From VGCC01 sp040381195 (GTDB taxonomy: Bacteria; Actinomycetota; Actinomycetes; S36-B12), in contig JBEIHR010000002.1 of NCBI GenBank assembly GCA_040381195.1, forward strand, positions 1-56,262: a stretch of 56,262 nucleotides of DNA. The letters run 5' to 3'. Both the position numbers and the translations under genes were made by a program. Shown one piece after another: positions 24,421 to 33,509 of this stretch (position 1 is the stretch's first letter; every line of letters begins with the position of its first letter). Below the pieces are notes generated by a model. It was not told the DNA's origin and ran no database searches. It was given only the letters and a program-made list of their open reading frames with translations.

Positions 24421-25070
24421 CCGTGCGCATCGAATGCGCGGATGGTCGCGATCGCTCCCGGGCCGTGACCGCGGCCATCGCTGCACTTCGCCGTGGGGAC
24501 CTGGTGATCCTCCCGACGGAGAACACCTACGTCCTGGCCACGGATGCGTTCTCTCCCCGGGGAACTCGGGCACTGCGCGCCGCCAAGGGGCAGCGCGACG
24601 AGACCCCGCTCGGCCTCGTCCTCCCGCGCGCCGGAACAGTCCCGGGGATCGCAGCCGATGTTCCGGCCAATGCCCGGACCCTCATGGCCGTGTTCTGGCC
24701 GGGCATGCTCACGCTGCTCCTTGAACCGCAGCCGACCCTCGCCTGGGACCACCCATCCGGGAGCCCGATCGCGGTGCGGGTCCCCGCCCATCCCGTCGCA
24801 CTCGCTGTGGTGTCGGAGTCTGGACCTACCGCTGCGAGTGGCATCACAGAGGACGGGGATCCGGTCCGGTCGTGCGACCAGGCGATGCTCGTTCACCCCG
24901 ATGCGGCAATCGCACTCGATGCGGGGATTCTCAATGCCCGATGGTCCGACGTCGAGGACCCGGACCTGGCGAGCACGATCGTCGACGTGCGAGGTGACTC
25001 GGCCGTGATCCTCCGGCACGGTGCGATCAGTGAAGAACGCATTCGCGCGGCGCTCGCTGCGACAACCTGA
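24417..25070 (+). CDS. TsaC/Sua5/YrdC-type threonylcarbamoyl-AMP synthase, divergent active site
   Basis: By position and fold this is the threonylcarbamoyl-AMP synthase for t6A37 of ANN-decoding tRNAs. The 217 residues have PTENTY at 33-38 where the family has PT[DE]xVYG, Lys57 and Arg60 of the Lys-x-Arg region, FWPGMLTLLL and the C-terminal STIVDVRG. The Ser-x-Asn motif is missing: the aligned bases give GPTAASGITEDGDPV, so Ser-Ala-Asn reads Gly-Ile-Thr. The loss of this motif and of the Gly after Tyr38 makes activity uncertain. The frame is intact, with normal codon use and ATGA coupling to prmC, so it is not a pseudogene by sequence. Confidence 0.85.
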   Translation: MTVRIECADGRDRSRAVTAAIAALRRGDLVILPTENTYVLATDAFSPRGTRALRAAKGQRDETPLGLVLPRAGTVPGIAADVPANARTLMAVFWPGMLTLLLEPQPTLAWDHPSGSPIAVRVPAHPVALAVVSESGPTAASGITEDGDPVRSCDQAMLVHPDAAIALDAGILNARWSDVEDPDLASTIVDVRGDSAVILRHGAISEERIRAALAATT

Positions 25071-25079
25071 CGCGCTCAC

Positions 25080-25085
25080 TACAGT
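25080..25085 (+). promoter_or_regulatory. Candidate -10 box of glyA
   Basis: TACAGT starts ten bases after the tsaC-like stop and gives a leader of about 24 bases containing AAGGA before ATG 25116. Confidence 0.4.
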
Positions 25086-25115
25086 GGTGCTCCACCACAT
25101 ACGCGAAGGACGCCG

Positions 25116-26372
25116 ATGCCCACGACGCCATTCTGGGGACCCGATTTCGATGCTCTCCAGGCTGAGGATCCCGAGATCGCCGCAGTGATCATGGCCGAAC
25201 TCGGTCGTCTACGCGGGGGTCTGCAACTCATTGCGAGTGAAAACCTGACATCGCCCGCGGTCCTGGCTGCACTCGGTTCCACGCTCAGCAACAAGTACGC
25301 GGAGGGATACCCGGGGCGTCGCTACTACGGCGGGTGTGCGGCTGTCGACGACGCGGAGGAGATTGGGATCGCACGGGCCAAAGAGCTCTTCGGGGCCGAG
25401 CACGCGAATCTCCAGCCGCACAGTGGTGCAAGTGCCAACCTCGCGGCGTACGGGGCGTTCCTGTCCCCGGGCGACACCGTGCTGGCGATGAGCCTTCCGC
25501 ACGGCGGTCACCTCACTCACGGGTCCAAGGTCAATTTCTCCGGCAAGTGGTTCAACGTCGTGTCCTACGGCGTGCGGGAGGACACGGAACTCATCGACTA
25601 TGACGAGGTGCGCGCCCTCGCGCTCACGCATCGCCCGCGCATGATCATCGCTGGTGCCACCGCGTACCCGCGTCTCATCGACTTCGCAACTTTCCGAGAG
25701 ATCGCGGACGAGGTCGGGGCCATTCTCATGGTCGACGCGGCGCACTTCATCGGGCTGGTCGCCGGCAAGGCGATCCCGAGTCCGGTGCCCTACGCCGACG
25801 TCGTGTGCTTTACCACGCACAAGGTTCTCCGCGGTCCGCGCGGGGGGATGATGCTGTGCAAGGCGGAGCACGCCGCGGCCGTCGACAAGGCGGTGTTCCC
25901 GATGATGCAGGGTGGCCCGCTCATGCACGCGGTCGCCGCGAAGGCGGTCGCCCTGCGCGAGGCCTCCACTCCGGCCTACCAGAAGTACGCGCGCGATGTC
26001 ATCGTCAACGCCCAGGCCTTGGCCGCCGGACTGGCCGCCCGCGGCATGCGCCCCACCAGCGGAGGCACCGACACGCACCTCGCCTTGATCGACCTTCGCG
26101 GGGTCGACGTCACCGGGGCGGAGGCCGAACAGCGCTGCGACTCGGTGGGGATCACCCTGAACAAGAACGCCATCCCCTATGACCCCGCCCCGCCGGCCGT
26201 CGCCTCCGGAATTCGGGTCGGCACCCCCTCGGTCACGACCCAGGGCATGGGGCCGGACCAGATGGACACCGTGGCCGACCTGATCGCCCGTGCCGTGAAG
26301 GATCCCGAACCGGGGATCACGGCCGAGGTGACCGCCCTGGTCGCCCAATTCCCGGCTTATCCCCGGGCGTAG
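25116..26372 (+). CDS. glyA: Serine hydroxymethyltransferase
   Basis: PLP enzyme interconverting serine and glycine with one-carbon transfer to tetrahydrofolate. The 418 residues carry IASENLTSPAVL, YAEGYPGRRYYGG, the Asp-His pair in VDAAHFIGL and the cofactor Lys236 in TTHKVLRGPRGG. The usual DMAH is VDAAH and THKTLRG is THKVLRG, both mild changes. It sits between the t6A gene and wecA, ahead of the ATP synthase operon. Confidence 0.96.
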   Translation: MPTTPFWGPDFDALQAEDPEIAAVIMAELGRLRGGLQLIASENLTSPAVLAALGSTLSNKYAEGYPGRRYYGGCAAVDDAEEIGIARAKELFGAEHANLQPHSGASANLAAYGAFLSPGDTVLAMSLPHGGHLTHGSKVNFSGKWFNVVSYGVREDTELIDYDEVRALALTHRPRMIIAGATAYPRLIDFATFREIADEVGAILMVDAAHFIGLVAGKAIPSPVPYADVVCFTTHKVLRGPRGGMMLCKAEHAAAVDKAVFPMMQGGPLMHAVAAKAVALREASTPAYQKYARDVIVNAQALAAGLAARGMRPTSGGTDTHLALIDLRGVDVTGAEAEQRCDSVGITLNKNAIPYDPAPPAVASGIRVGTPSVTTQGMGPDQMDTVADLIARAVKDPEPGITAEVTALVAQFPAYPRA

Positions 26373-26398
26373 GGGACCATAGCTCCCGAGAGCTGAGC

Positions 26399-26416
26399 CT
26401 CCCCGCCAACGGGGAG
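26399..26416 (+). terminator. Hairpin between glyA and wecA
   Basis: CTCCCCG pairs with CGGGGAG around a CCAA loop, 26 bases after the glyA stop and just before the wecA ribosome site. There is no U-tract, so it may reduce rather than stop read-through. Confidence 0.45.
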
Positions 26417-26432
26417 CCCGAGGGAGGTGGCC

Positions 26433-27554
26433 ATGCGCGAGTACATCCTCTGTCTCCTGGCCGCCGCCGCGGTGACCTACCTGACCATGCCGCTGGCCCG
26501 CCGGCTGGCGATCGCCGGCGGCTTCATCGCACCCGTCCGCGACCGCGATGTCCACGCCACGCCGACACCCCGTCTCGGGGGCCTGGCGATGCTCGCGGGC
26601 CTCCTGGCAGGTCTGCTCTTGGCCAGCAAGTTGCCGATGATGGGCGCGGTGTTCGAGGGCGGATCGACCCCCCTCGCGCTCCTCTCCGGCGTCGCGGTCA
26701 TCGTCGCCCTCGGCATCGTCGATGACAAGTGGGGTCTGGACGCGCCGACCAAACTCGCCGGGCAGGTGCTCGCCGCGGGCCTCATGGCATTCCAAGGCAT
26801 CGCGATCATCTGGCTGCCGATCGGGGGCACGTTCGTCCTCGACCCGATCACCAGCGTCCTGTTCACCGTGCTGATCGTGCTGATCAGCATCAATGCCATC
26901 AACTTCATCGACGGCCTCGATGGCTTGGCTGCCGGCATCGTCGCGGTTGCCGCAGGTGCCTTTTTTGCCTACGCCTACCTCTTGAGCGTCGAGCAGGGGT
27001 TGGAGCGGGCGACGCTCGCGACCTTGGTCAGCGTGCTCCTGGTCGGGATGTGTGTGGGATTCCTCCCGCACAACGTCTTCCCGGCCCGGATATTCATGGG
27101 CGACACCGGGTCGATGATGCTGGGACTGCTGCTGGCGGCGAGCACGATCACGCTCTCGGGCCAGATCGACCCCAGCTCCGTCGCAGGCGGGGCGTTGCTC
27201 CCCACGCTGCTCCCGATCCTGCTCCCGATCGCGGTCATGGCGGTACCGCTCGTCGACCTGGGTCTGGCCGTCGTCCGGCGAACCCGGGCCGGCCGCAATC
27301 CCTTCGCGCCGGACAAGCAACACCTCCATCACCGCTTGATGGAGATGGGGCACTCGCAGCGTCGTGCGGTGTTGATCATGTATGCCTGGACGGCGCTGGT
27401 GGCGGGGGCGGCGGTGGCCGCGGCCTTCGTCCCGCTCGGTTATGCGATCGCCGGCTTCGTGGTGGGCACCGTTCTGCTCGTGGTCGTGGTCCGTCGGCCC
27501 GCATCGACACCGGCGGGCGAGGTCATCGAGCTGCCCCGTCGTCGGTCGGGGTGA
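26433..27554 (+). CDS. wecA: Undecaprenyl-phosphate GlcNAc-1-phosphate transferase (WecA/MraY family)
   Basis: A polytopic membrane enzyme, about eleven helices over 373 residues, transferring a sugar phosphate from a UDP-sugar to the lipid carrier; in actinobacteria the WecA homologue starts arabinogalactan linker or teichoic polymers. Family motifs: VDDKWGL, NFIDGLDGLAAG, PARIFMGDTGS and the HIHH-type DKQHLHHRL. ATG 26433 has GGGAGG at 26422-26427, five bases away; a GTG overlapping that site is less likely. The gene precedes the atp operon, as in many actinomycetes. Confidence 0.94.
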   Translation: MREYILCLLAAAAVTYLTMPLARRLAIAGGFIAPVRDRDVHATPTPRLGGLAMLAGLLAGLLLASKLPMMGAVFEGGSTPLALLSGVAVIVALGIVDDKWGLDAPTKLAGQVLAAGLMAFQGIAIIWLPIGGTFVLDPITSVLFTVLIVLISINAINFIDGLDGLAAGIVAVAAGAFFAYAYLLSVEQGLERATLATLVSVLLVGMCVGFLPHNVFPARIFMGDTGSMMLGLLLAASTITLSGQIDPSSVAGGALLPTLLPILLPIAVMAVPLVDLGLAVVRRTRAGRNPFAPDKQHLHHRLMEMGHSQRRAVLIMYAWTALVAGAAVAAAFVPLGYAIAGFVVGTVLLVVVVRRPASTPAGEVIELPRRRSG

Positions 27555-27610
27555 GCAAGGCCACGTCTCCCGAATCCCCTCCTCGGATGTGCGCACCGCG
27601 CACCCTGCGA

Positions 27611-27616
27611 TAACGT
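27611..27616 (+). promoter_or_regulatory. Candidate -10 box of the atp operon
   Basis: TAACGT lies 38 bases before the first small gene of the operon; no clear -35 is visible. Confidence 0.3.
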
Positions 27617-27653
27617 CGGAGGACGCCCCGAGGGATGGACTGAGATCAGCATC

Positions 27654-28067
27654 ATGAGCACCACGCGGAGCATCGACGCACTCGTGCTGCGCACGGCCGG
27701 CGGTGTGACTGTTGTGGTGGGTGTGATTGCCTCCATCATCGGGGTGCTCGTGGGCGGCGGGAAGGGTCTCCTAGGCGCGGTGATCGCCACGGTGATCGTG
27801 GTGGTCTTCTTCTCCATCGGCCAGTTCACGCTCGGGGCCGTCTTGAAGAGCAATCCGCAGATGGCCCTGACAGTGGCTCTGATGATCTACCTCGTGAAGG
27901 TGGGTGTCCTGCTCGTCCTGCTCATCCTGTTCTCCGGTACGACACTCTTCGATACCAAGGTGTTCGCAGCAACGATCGTCGCGGGCACACTCGCCTGGAC
28001 CGGCGCCGAGGTCTGGGTCTTCGCGCGCACCAAAGTCCTGTACGTGGAACCCGCGAGGGATCGCTAA
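27654..28067 (+). CDS. AtpI-like small membrane protein
   Basis: A 137-residue protein with four predicted membrane segments (about 12-32, 36-56, 68-92 and 101-120). It occupies the place of atpI ahead of atpB and has the KVGVLLVLLILF helix with a Lys that is typical of AtpI homologues. AtpI assists c-ring assembly or Mg handling in other bacteria; here that role is inferred from position. Its stop overlaps the next start by one base. Confidence 0.7.
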   Translation: MSTTRSIDALVLRTAGGVTVVVGVIASIIGVLVGGGKGLLGAVIATVIVVVFFSIGQFTLGAVLKSNPQMALTVALMIYLVKVGVLLVLLILFSGTTLFDTKVFAATIVAGTLAWTGAEVWVFARTKVLYVEPARDR

Positions 28068-28378
28068 TGGGTACGAGTACAGGGTGGTACGGTTCCCGCG
28101 CGCAGCAGCGGTCGCAGTCGGCTCTTCCCACCATCAGAGACAACCAGCGCCTGATGGACAACGCCGCCTGGACCATCAGCAGTCGACTCATCGCCGGGCT
28201 CGTCTTGTATACCGGCCTCGGGTGGCTGCTGTCCCTGTGGCTTGGTCACCGGGCGTTGCTCATGGCGATCGGAGCCCTCGTCGGGCTCGGGTTGTCGTAC
28301 TACCTGATCTTCACGGGCCTTGCTCGCGAAGATCGACTGGCGAAGACCGCACGAGGCGAGGAGGGAGGGGACGCGTGA
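28067..28378 (+). CDS. AtpZ-like small membrane protein
   Basis: A 103-residue protein with a hydrophilic N-terminus and two membrane helices (about 41-59 and 64-84), the second followed by a charged tail. The WTISSRLIAGLVLYTGLGWLL stretch resembles the AtpZ/ATPase gene 1 family. TAATG coupling to the gene before and GTGA coupling to atpB place it in the operon. Function inferred from context. Confidence 0.7.
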   Translation: MGTSTGWYGSRAQQRSQSALPTIRDNQRLMDNAAWTISSRLIAGLVLYTGLGWLLSLWLGHRALLMAIGALVGLGLSYYLIFTGLAREDRLAKTARGEEGGDA

Positions 28379-29196
28379 GCGCTGTGCTCGCCGCGGGCGG
28401 CCTGGATTGCCACCTCATGTCCGGCTGTGGTTTCCCCGCACCGGGAGCGGAGATCTTCGTCTTCCAGGACATCTTCACCTTCAACCTCTTGCAACTCGAG
28501 TTCGGCATCTCGAAGGTGCACATCCTGCTCTTCCTGGGTGTGGCCATCATCGTGGGTTTCTTCATGTACGCCTTCCGCCGACCGAAGCTCGTCCCCCGGG
28601 GAGCCCAGAACGTCGGCGAGTTGGGCTACCTCTTTATCCGTGACGGGATCGCCAAGGAGACCATCGGTCACGGCGGGGAGAAGTTCGTCCCGTTCCTGTT
28701 CAGCTTCTTCTTCCTGGTCTGGATCCTGAACTTCTTCGGAATCGTGCCGGGCGCCCAGTTGCCCGTCACCTCTATCTTCGCGATCCCCGTGGCTTTCGCG
28801 GTCATCGTCTATCTGGTGTGGGTGCCCCTCGGGATCTACAAGCAGGGGTTCTTCGGCTTCTTCAAGAACATGATGGTCCCGCCCGGTGTCCCGAAGGCGA
28901 TGTACATCCTCTTGGCGCCGATCGAGTTCATCTCGAACATCTTCGTGCGCCCGTTCACGCACGCAGTCCGTCTCTTCGCCAACATGTTTGCCGGTCACCT
29001 CCTCCTCGCAACCTTCAGCATTGCGGCCTTCTACCTGATCAGCGCCAGCGTCATCGGCATCCTCGGCTCGGTCGCCTCCTTCGGTCTCGCGGTTGCGTTG
29101 ACCGGCTTCGAAGCGTTCATCCAGGCGCTCCAGGCCTACATCTTCACGTTGCTCGCCGCCGTCTACATTGGGAGCGCGCTGCACGCGGAGCACTGA
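28375..29196 (+). CDS. atpB: ATP synthase Fo subunit a
   Basis: Membrane subunit holding the proton half-channels, 273 residues. The essential Arg is in the helix HAVRLFANMFAGHLLL, and the C-terminal helix ALQAYIFTLLAAVYI is typical. The open frame extends far upstream through the two small genes, but GTG 28375 overlaps the preceding stop (GTGA), follows GAGGAGGGAGGGG and matches the family length. Confidence 0.95.
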   Translation: MSAVLAAGGLDCHLMSGCGFPAPGAEIFVFQDIFTFNLLQLEFGISKVHILLFLGVAIIVGFFMYAFRRPKLVPRGAQNVGELGYLFIRDGIAKETIGHGGEKFVPFLFSFFFLVWILNFFGIVPGAQLPVTSIFAIPVAFAVIVYLVWVPLGIYKQGFFGFFKNMMVPPGVPKAMYILLAPIEFISNIFVRPFTHAVRLFANMFAGHLLLATFSIAAFYLISASVIGILGSVASFGLAVALTGFEAFIQALQAYIFTLLAAVYIGSALHAEH

Positions 29197-29275
29197 TCGA
29201 CCAGCTCACACAACTGAATAGTCATCGACCCAGACCGACGGAAACGCCGTCGGCCAGGACAGCAAAGGAAACGAC

Positions 29276-29503
29276 ATGTCGCTCCTCGCGGAAGTCACCG
29301 GCTCCATCGGCTCGATCGGCTACGGCCTCGCAGCCATCGGCCCCGGCATCGGTATCGGCATCATCTTCGGTCAAGGTGTGCAGGCCATCGCACGCCAGCC
29401 TGAGGCGTACGGCGTCATCCGGCAGAACATGCTGCTGGGCTTCGCCCTCGCTGAGGCACTTGCACTCATCGGCTTCGTGGTCCCCTTCGTATTCGGCACC
29501 TGA
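29276..29503 (+). CDS. atpE: ATP synthase Fo subunit c
   Basis: The 75-residue hairpin of the c-ring. Gly-rich helix 1 (AIGPGIGIGIIFG), polar loop RQP at 40-42, and the proton-carrying Glu60 in GFALAEALALIG. No Na-binding signature is seen, so it is a proton enzyme. A 79-base gap separates it from atpB, with AAGGAAA before the start. Confidence 0.97.
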   Translation: MSLLAEVTGSIGSIGYGLAAIGPGIGIGIIFGQGVQAIARQPEAYGVIRQNMLLGFALAEALALIGFVVPFVFGT

Positions 29504-29536
29504 TAGCAACCGCTCAGCAGAAGAGGTAGTGACGTC

Positions 29537-30085
29537 ATGAACGTTCTTGCCGCAGTTCAGGCCGCGGGCGAGGAGATGCCTCGGGTCCTCGACGTGCCGA
29601 TCGATGAATTCATCATCGGCATCATCGCGTTCCTCATCGTCTTCGGAGCCCTGTCGAAGTTCGCACTCCCGAAGATCAAGGCCACACTCGAGGAGCGGGC
29701 CAACATCATCGAGGGAGGAATCCAGCGGTCGCAGGCGGCTGAGGAGGAGGCCCAGAGGCTCCTGGAGGAGTACCGGGCGCAGCTCGCGCAGGCGCGCGAG
29801 GAGGCCGCGAGTATCCGCACCCAGGCGCAGGCCGATCGGACGGCGATCATCGATGAGGCACGTAATGAGGCGCGTCAGGCAGCTGCGGCCGTGACCGCGG
29901 CGGCTGAGGCGGCACTGGCCGCCGATCGCGCCCAGGCGATGTCGACACTCACCCGACAGATTGGTGAGATCTCGGTGACCCTCGCGGGCAAGGTCGTGGG
30001 CGAGGCGCTCACCGACGATGCGCGCGTGCGAGCCACCGTCGACGCATTCCTGAACGATCTCGAACGGCAGGTCGCCCGTTCATGA
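29537..30085 (+). CDS. atpF: ATP synthase Fo subunit b
   Basis: Peripheral stalk subunit, 182 residues: one N-terminal membrane helix (about 24-44) and a long Ala/Glu/Arg-rich coiled coil. AGAGGTAG precedes the ATG. Its stop overlaps atpH by ATGA. Confidence 0.95.
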   Translation: MNVLAAVQAAGEEMPRVLDVPIDEFIIGIIAFLIVFGALSKFALPKIKATLEERANIIEGGIQRSQAAEEEAQRLLEEYRAQLAQAREEAASIRTQAQADRTAIIDEARNEARQAAAAVTAAAEAALAADRAQAMSTLTRQIGEISVTLAGKVVGEALTDDARVRATVDAFLNDLERQVARS

Positions 30086-30891
30086 TCGGAGCCAGTCGCG
30101 ACTCCCTCGCCGCGTGTGTCGAAGCCCTCGACGCACGGCGCGGTGCTGCGGACTTTGCGTCTGTGGGCGAAGACCTCTTCGCTGTCGCGTCCCTGCTGGA
30201 TCAGCAGGGCCAACTGCGGTCCACCCTCGCGGACTCAGGGCAACCGGAAAGCGCCCGACGTGGACTCGTGGAACAACTCCTCGGCGGCAAGATCTCACCG
30301 ACCTCACTCGAGGTCGTGGTGTTCACGGTCGGCCAGAGATGGTCCGAGGATGACGACCTCGTCCTGGCCCTCGAGCAGTTGGCCGACCAGGCTGTGTTCA
30401 CGGTCGCCCAGGACGACGGCACCCTGGACGCGACCGAGGAGGAGATATTCCGCTTCGGTCGTGCGGTCCAAGGTTCCCCCGAACTCCAGATGACTCTGAC
30501 CGATCCGGCGCAGAGCGCCGCGGTCAAGGCGAACGTGGTCACCGACCTCTTGGGCGGCCGCGCGACCCCGGCCACCGTGACCGTTGTGAAGTACGCCGTC
30601 GGACACCTGCATGGCCGCCGCATCGACAGTGTTCTCGACCACCTTTGCGACCTTGCGGCAGCACAGCGCGAGCGCGTGGTGGCCCAGGTACGTGTCGCGC
30701 GTCCGCTGGAGCCGGAGCAGTCACGACGGCTGGCTGCAGCGCTGAGCGCGCTCAAGGGGCGCACGGTGCGCCTGAACGTCGCGGTCGACCCCGATGTACT
30801 CGGTGGCGTGCATGTCACCCTGGGCGACGAGGTCATCGACGGAACCATTGCAACCCGCGTGGAGCAGGCGCGACGCGCCGTGCTCGGATAG
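30082..30891 (+). CDS. atpH: ATP synthase F1 subunit delta
   Basis: Connects the F1 head to the stalk. At 269 residues it is the long actinobacterial type, with the ARPLEPEQSRRLAAALSALKG and DPDVLGGVHVTLGDEVIDGTI C-terminal motifs. Unlike mycobacteria, the b and delta subunits are separate genes. Confidence 0.94.
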   Translation: MIGASRDSLAACVEALDARRGAADFASVGEDLFAVASLLDQQGQLRSTLADSGQPESARRGLVEQLLGGKISPTSLEVVVFTVGQRWSEDDDLVLALEQLADQAVFTVAQDDGTLDATEEEIFRFGRAVQGSPELQMTLTDPAQSAAVKANVVTDLLGGRATPATVTVVKYAVGHLHGRRIDSVLDHLCDLAAAQRERVVAQVRVARPLEPEQSRRLAAALSALKGRTVRLNVAVDPDVLGGVHVTLGDEVIDGTIATRVEQARRAVLG

Positions 30892-30936
30892 AACCCACCA
30901 GTGCCCACCCGGGCCCAGAACAGGAAGCAGGACACC

Positions 30937-32571
30937 ATGACGGAGCTGACGATCCGGCCGGAGGAGATCCGGGATGCGATCGAGCGGAACGTCGCGGCGT
31001 ATTCGCCGGCAACCGCCCGTGAAGAAGTCGGCCGTGTAACGGAGATCGGCGACGGAATCGCCCGTGTCGAGGGCCTGCATTCGGCAATGACCAACGAACT
31101 TCTCGAGTTCGACGGTGGACTGCTCGGTGTCGCGCTGAATCTGGACGTGCGCGCGATCGGTGTGGTGCTGCTTGGTGACGGCTCACACATCGAAGAGGGC
31201 CAGCCCGTTCGTCGCACCGGCGAGGTCCTCTCCGTTCCGGTGGGCGACGCATTCCTCGGTCGCGTCGTGGACCCCCTGGGCAACCCCATCGATGGACTTG
31301 GCCCGATCGCGGCAGAGACCCGCCGAGCCCTGGAGGTCCAGGCGCCGACGGTCGTCCAGCGTCAGCCGGTGAAGGAGCCGCTGCAGACCGGCATCAAGGC
31401 CATCGACGCCATGACCGCGATCGGTCGCGGTCAGCGTCAGCTCATCATCGGGGACCGGCAGACCGGCAAGACGGCTGTGTGCCTGGACACGATCCTCAAC
31501 CAGCGCGAGAACTGGAAGTCGGGGGATCCCAAGAAGCAGGTTCGCTGCATCTATGTCGCCATCGGACAGAAGGGCTCGACGATCGCATCGGTCAAGGGTG
31601 CGCTCGAGGAGTACGGCGCGATGGAGTACACGACGATCGTTGCGGCTCCGGCATCCGATCCGGCGGGTTTCAAGTACCTTGCCCCGTACACCGGCTCAGC
31701 CATCGGACAGCACTGGATGTACAACGGCAAGCACGTCTTGATCGTGTTCGATGACCTGTCCAAGCAGGCCGAGGCCTACCGCGCGGTGTCGCTGTTGCTG
31801 CGCCGGCCGCCGGGCCGCGAGGCGTATCCGGGTGACGTCTTCTACTTGCACAGCCGCCTGCTCGAGCGTTGTGCCAAGCTCTCGGACGAGATGGGCGCTG
31901 GCTCGATGACCGGTCTACCGATCATCGAGACCAAGGCCAACGACGTCTCGGCGTTCATCCCGACCAACGTCATCTCCATCACGGATGGTCAGTGCTTCCT
32001 CGAGTCCGACCTGTTCAACTCGGGTGTGCGCCCGGCCATCAACGTCGGAATCTCGGTGTCCCGCGTCGGCGGTTCGGCGCAGCCCAAGGCCATGCGCAAG
32101 GTGGCTGGCAGCCTGCGGCTCAATCTGGCGCAGTACCGCGAACTCGAGGCCTTCGCGGCCTTCGGCTCCGACCTCGACGCCGCGTCCAAGGCGCAGCTCG
32201 AGCGTGGTGCTCGGCTCGTGGAGTTGCTCAAGCAACCCCAGTACAAGCCGCAGCCGATGGAGCGCGAGGTTGTTTCCGTGTGGTCGGGAACCACCGGCAA
32301 ACTCGATGACGTCCCGGTCGAGGACATTCGTCGTTTCGATGCCGAGTTCCTGGAGTACCTGGATCGTTCGGCCCCGCAGGTGTTCGAGGCGATCCGGACC
32401 ACAACCGAGCTGTCCGACGACACCGTGTCGGTGCTCGATTCGTCGATCGCCGCGTTCAAGAAGCAATTCACCACCAGTTCGGGTCAGCTCCTCATCAACG
32501 ACGAGCCTGTTGAAGCACTCGCCGATGAGGAAATCGACCCGACGCAAATCAAGCGGGCGGTGCGGGGCTAG
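30937..32571 (+). CDS. atpA: ATP synthase F1 subunit alpha
   Basis: Non-catalytic nucleotide-binding subunit, 544 residues. P-loop GDRQTGKTA, LYVAIGQK-like IYVAIGQKGS, and VGISVSRVGGSAQ with the arginine finger. ATG 30937 matches the family start; a GTG 36 bases upstream is in frame but would add an unsupported extension. It follows atpH after 45 bases. Confidence 0.97.
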   Translation: MTELTIRPEEIRDAIERNVAAYSPATAREEVGRVTEIGDGIARVEGLHSAMTNELLEFDGGLLGVALNLDVRAIGVVLLGDGSHIEEGQPVRRTGEVLSVPVGDAFLGRVVDPLGNPIDGLGPIAAETRRALEVQAPTVVQRQPVKEPLQTGIKAIDAMTAIGRGQRQLIIGDRQTGKTAVCLDTILNQRENWKSGDPKKQVRCIYVAIGQKGSTIASVKGALEEYGAMEYTTIVAAPASDPAGFKYLAPYTGSAIGQHWMYNGKHVLIVFDDLSKQAEAYRAVSLLLRRPPGREAYPGDVFYLHSRLLERCAKLSDEMGAGSMTGLPIIETKANDVSAFIPTNVISITDGQCFLESDLFNSGVRPAINVGISVSRVGGSAQPKAMRKVAGSLRLNLAQYRELEAFAAFGSDLDAASKAQLERGARLVELLKQPQYKPQPMEREVVSVWSGTTGKLDDVPVEDIRRFDAEFLEYLDRSAPQVFEAIRTTTELSDDTVSVLDSSIAAFKKQFTTSSGQLLINDEPVEALADEEIDPTQIKRAVRG

Positions 32572-32574
32572 TTC

Positions 32575-33477
32575 ATGGGTGCACAGCTGCGGGTCTACCG
32601 ACGACGTATCAAGTCGGTACAGGCGACCAAGAAGATCACGAAGGCGATGGAGTTGATCGCATCGTCTCGGATCGTGCGCGCCCAGGCGCGACTTGCCGCT
32701 TCGACCCCTTATTTGATCCAGTTGACGCAGGCCATCTCCGCTGCGGCCTCGCACGCCTCGGATGTGTCCAAGCACCCGCTCACCGCGCGTGCCGACAGTC
32801 AGGTGCGCGCCGCAGTCTTGGTTATCACCGCCGATCGCGGCCTCGCCGGCGCATACTCCTCCAACGCGATCAAGGAAGCCGAGGCGCTGACCCGGAACCT
32901 GCGCGAGAAGGGCATGGAGGTCGTGCCCTACGTCGTGGGCCGCAAGGGAGTCTCGTACTACCGCTTCCGAGACCGTCCGATGGGGGGCCAGTACACCGGA
33001 TTCACCGATCAACCAACGTACCCGAATGCGCAGATGATCGGAGAGGCCCTGCTCGAACGCTTCCTCCAGTCAACCTCCGACGGCGGTGTCGACGAGATCC
33101 ATGTCATCTACACCCACTTCCTCAACATGGGGTCCCAGGAGGTGCGTGTGCGCCGGATCCTGCCGCTCGAGGTGGTGGACGAGGTGGTGGACACCAGCGA
33201 GAGAGGGATGCCGTTCCCGCTCTACGAGTTCGAGCCCGGGCCGGAGGCCGTGCTCGACGCCCTGCTGCCGCAGTACATCAACCAGACCGTGTGGTTGGCG
33301 CTCCTGATGTCCGCCGCATCCGAACATGCTGCGCGCAGGCGCGCCATGAAGTCAGCCACGGACAACGCCGAGGAACTCATCCGCACCCTGACCCGCCAGG
33401 CCAACCAGGCTCGGCAGGCCGAGATCACCCAGGAAATCAGTGAGATCGTCGGTGGCGCCGACGCACTCTCCGCCTAA
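32575..33477 (+). CDS. atpG: ATP synthase F1 subunit gamma
   Basis: Central rotor shaft, 300 residues. N-terminal helix MGAQLRVYRRRIKSVQATKKITKAMELI and the C-terminal helix with ARRRAMKSATDNAEELI are diagnostic. It starts three bases after the atpA stop. Confidence 0.96.
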   Translation: MGAQLRVYRRRIKSVQATKKITKAMELIASSRIVRAQARLAASTPYLIQLTQAISAAASHASDVSKHPLTARADSQVRAAVLVITADRGLAGAYSSNAIKEAEALTRNLREKGMEVVPYVVGRKGVSYYRFRDRPMGGQYTGFTDQPTYPNAQMIGEALLERFLQSTSDGGVDEIHVIYTHFLNMGSQEVRVRRILPLEVVDEVVDTSERGMPFPLYEFEPGPEAVLDALLPQYINQTVWLALLMSAASEHAARRRAMKSATDNAEELIRTLTRQANQARQAEITQEISEIVGGADALSA

Positions 33478-33509
33478 GGCACGAGCACACAACCGAGAGA
33501 AGGAAGATC

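Noticed and set aside
25209..27596. A 795-codon open frame opposite glyA and wecA
   Set aside because: The translation is Arg/Gly/Asp-rich without domains, and both genes on the other strand have clear family motifs throughout.
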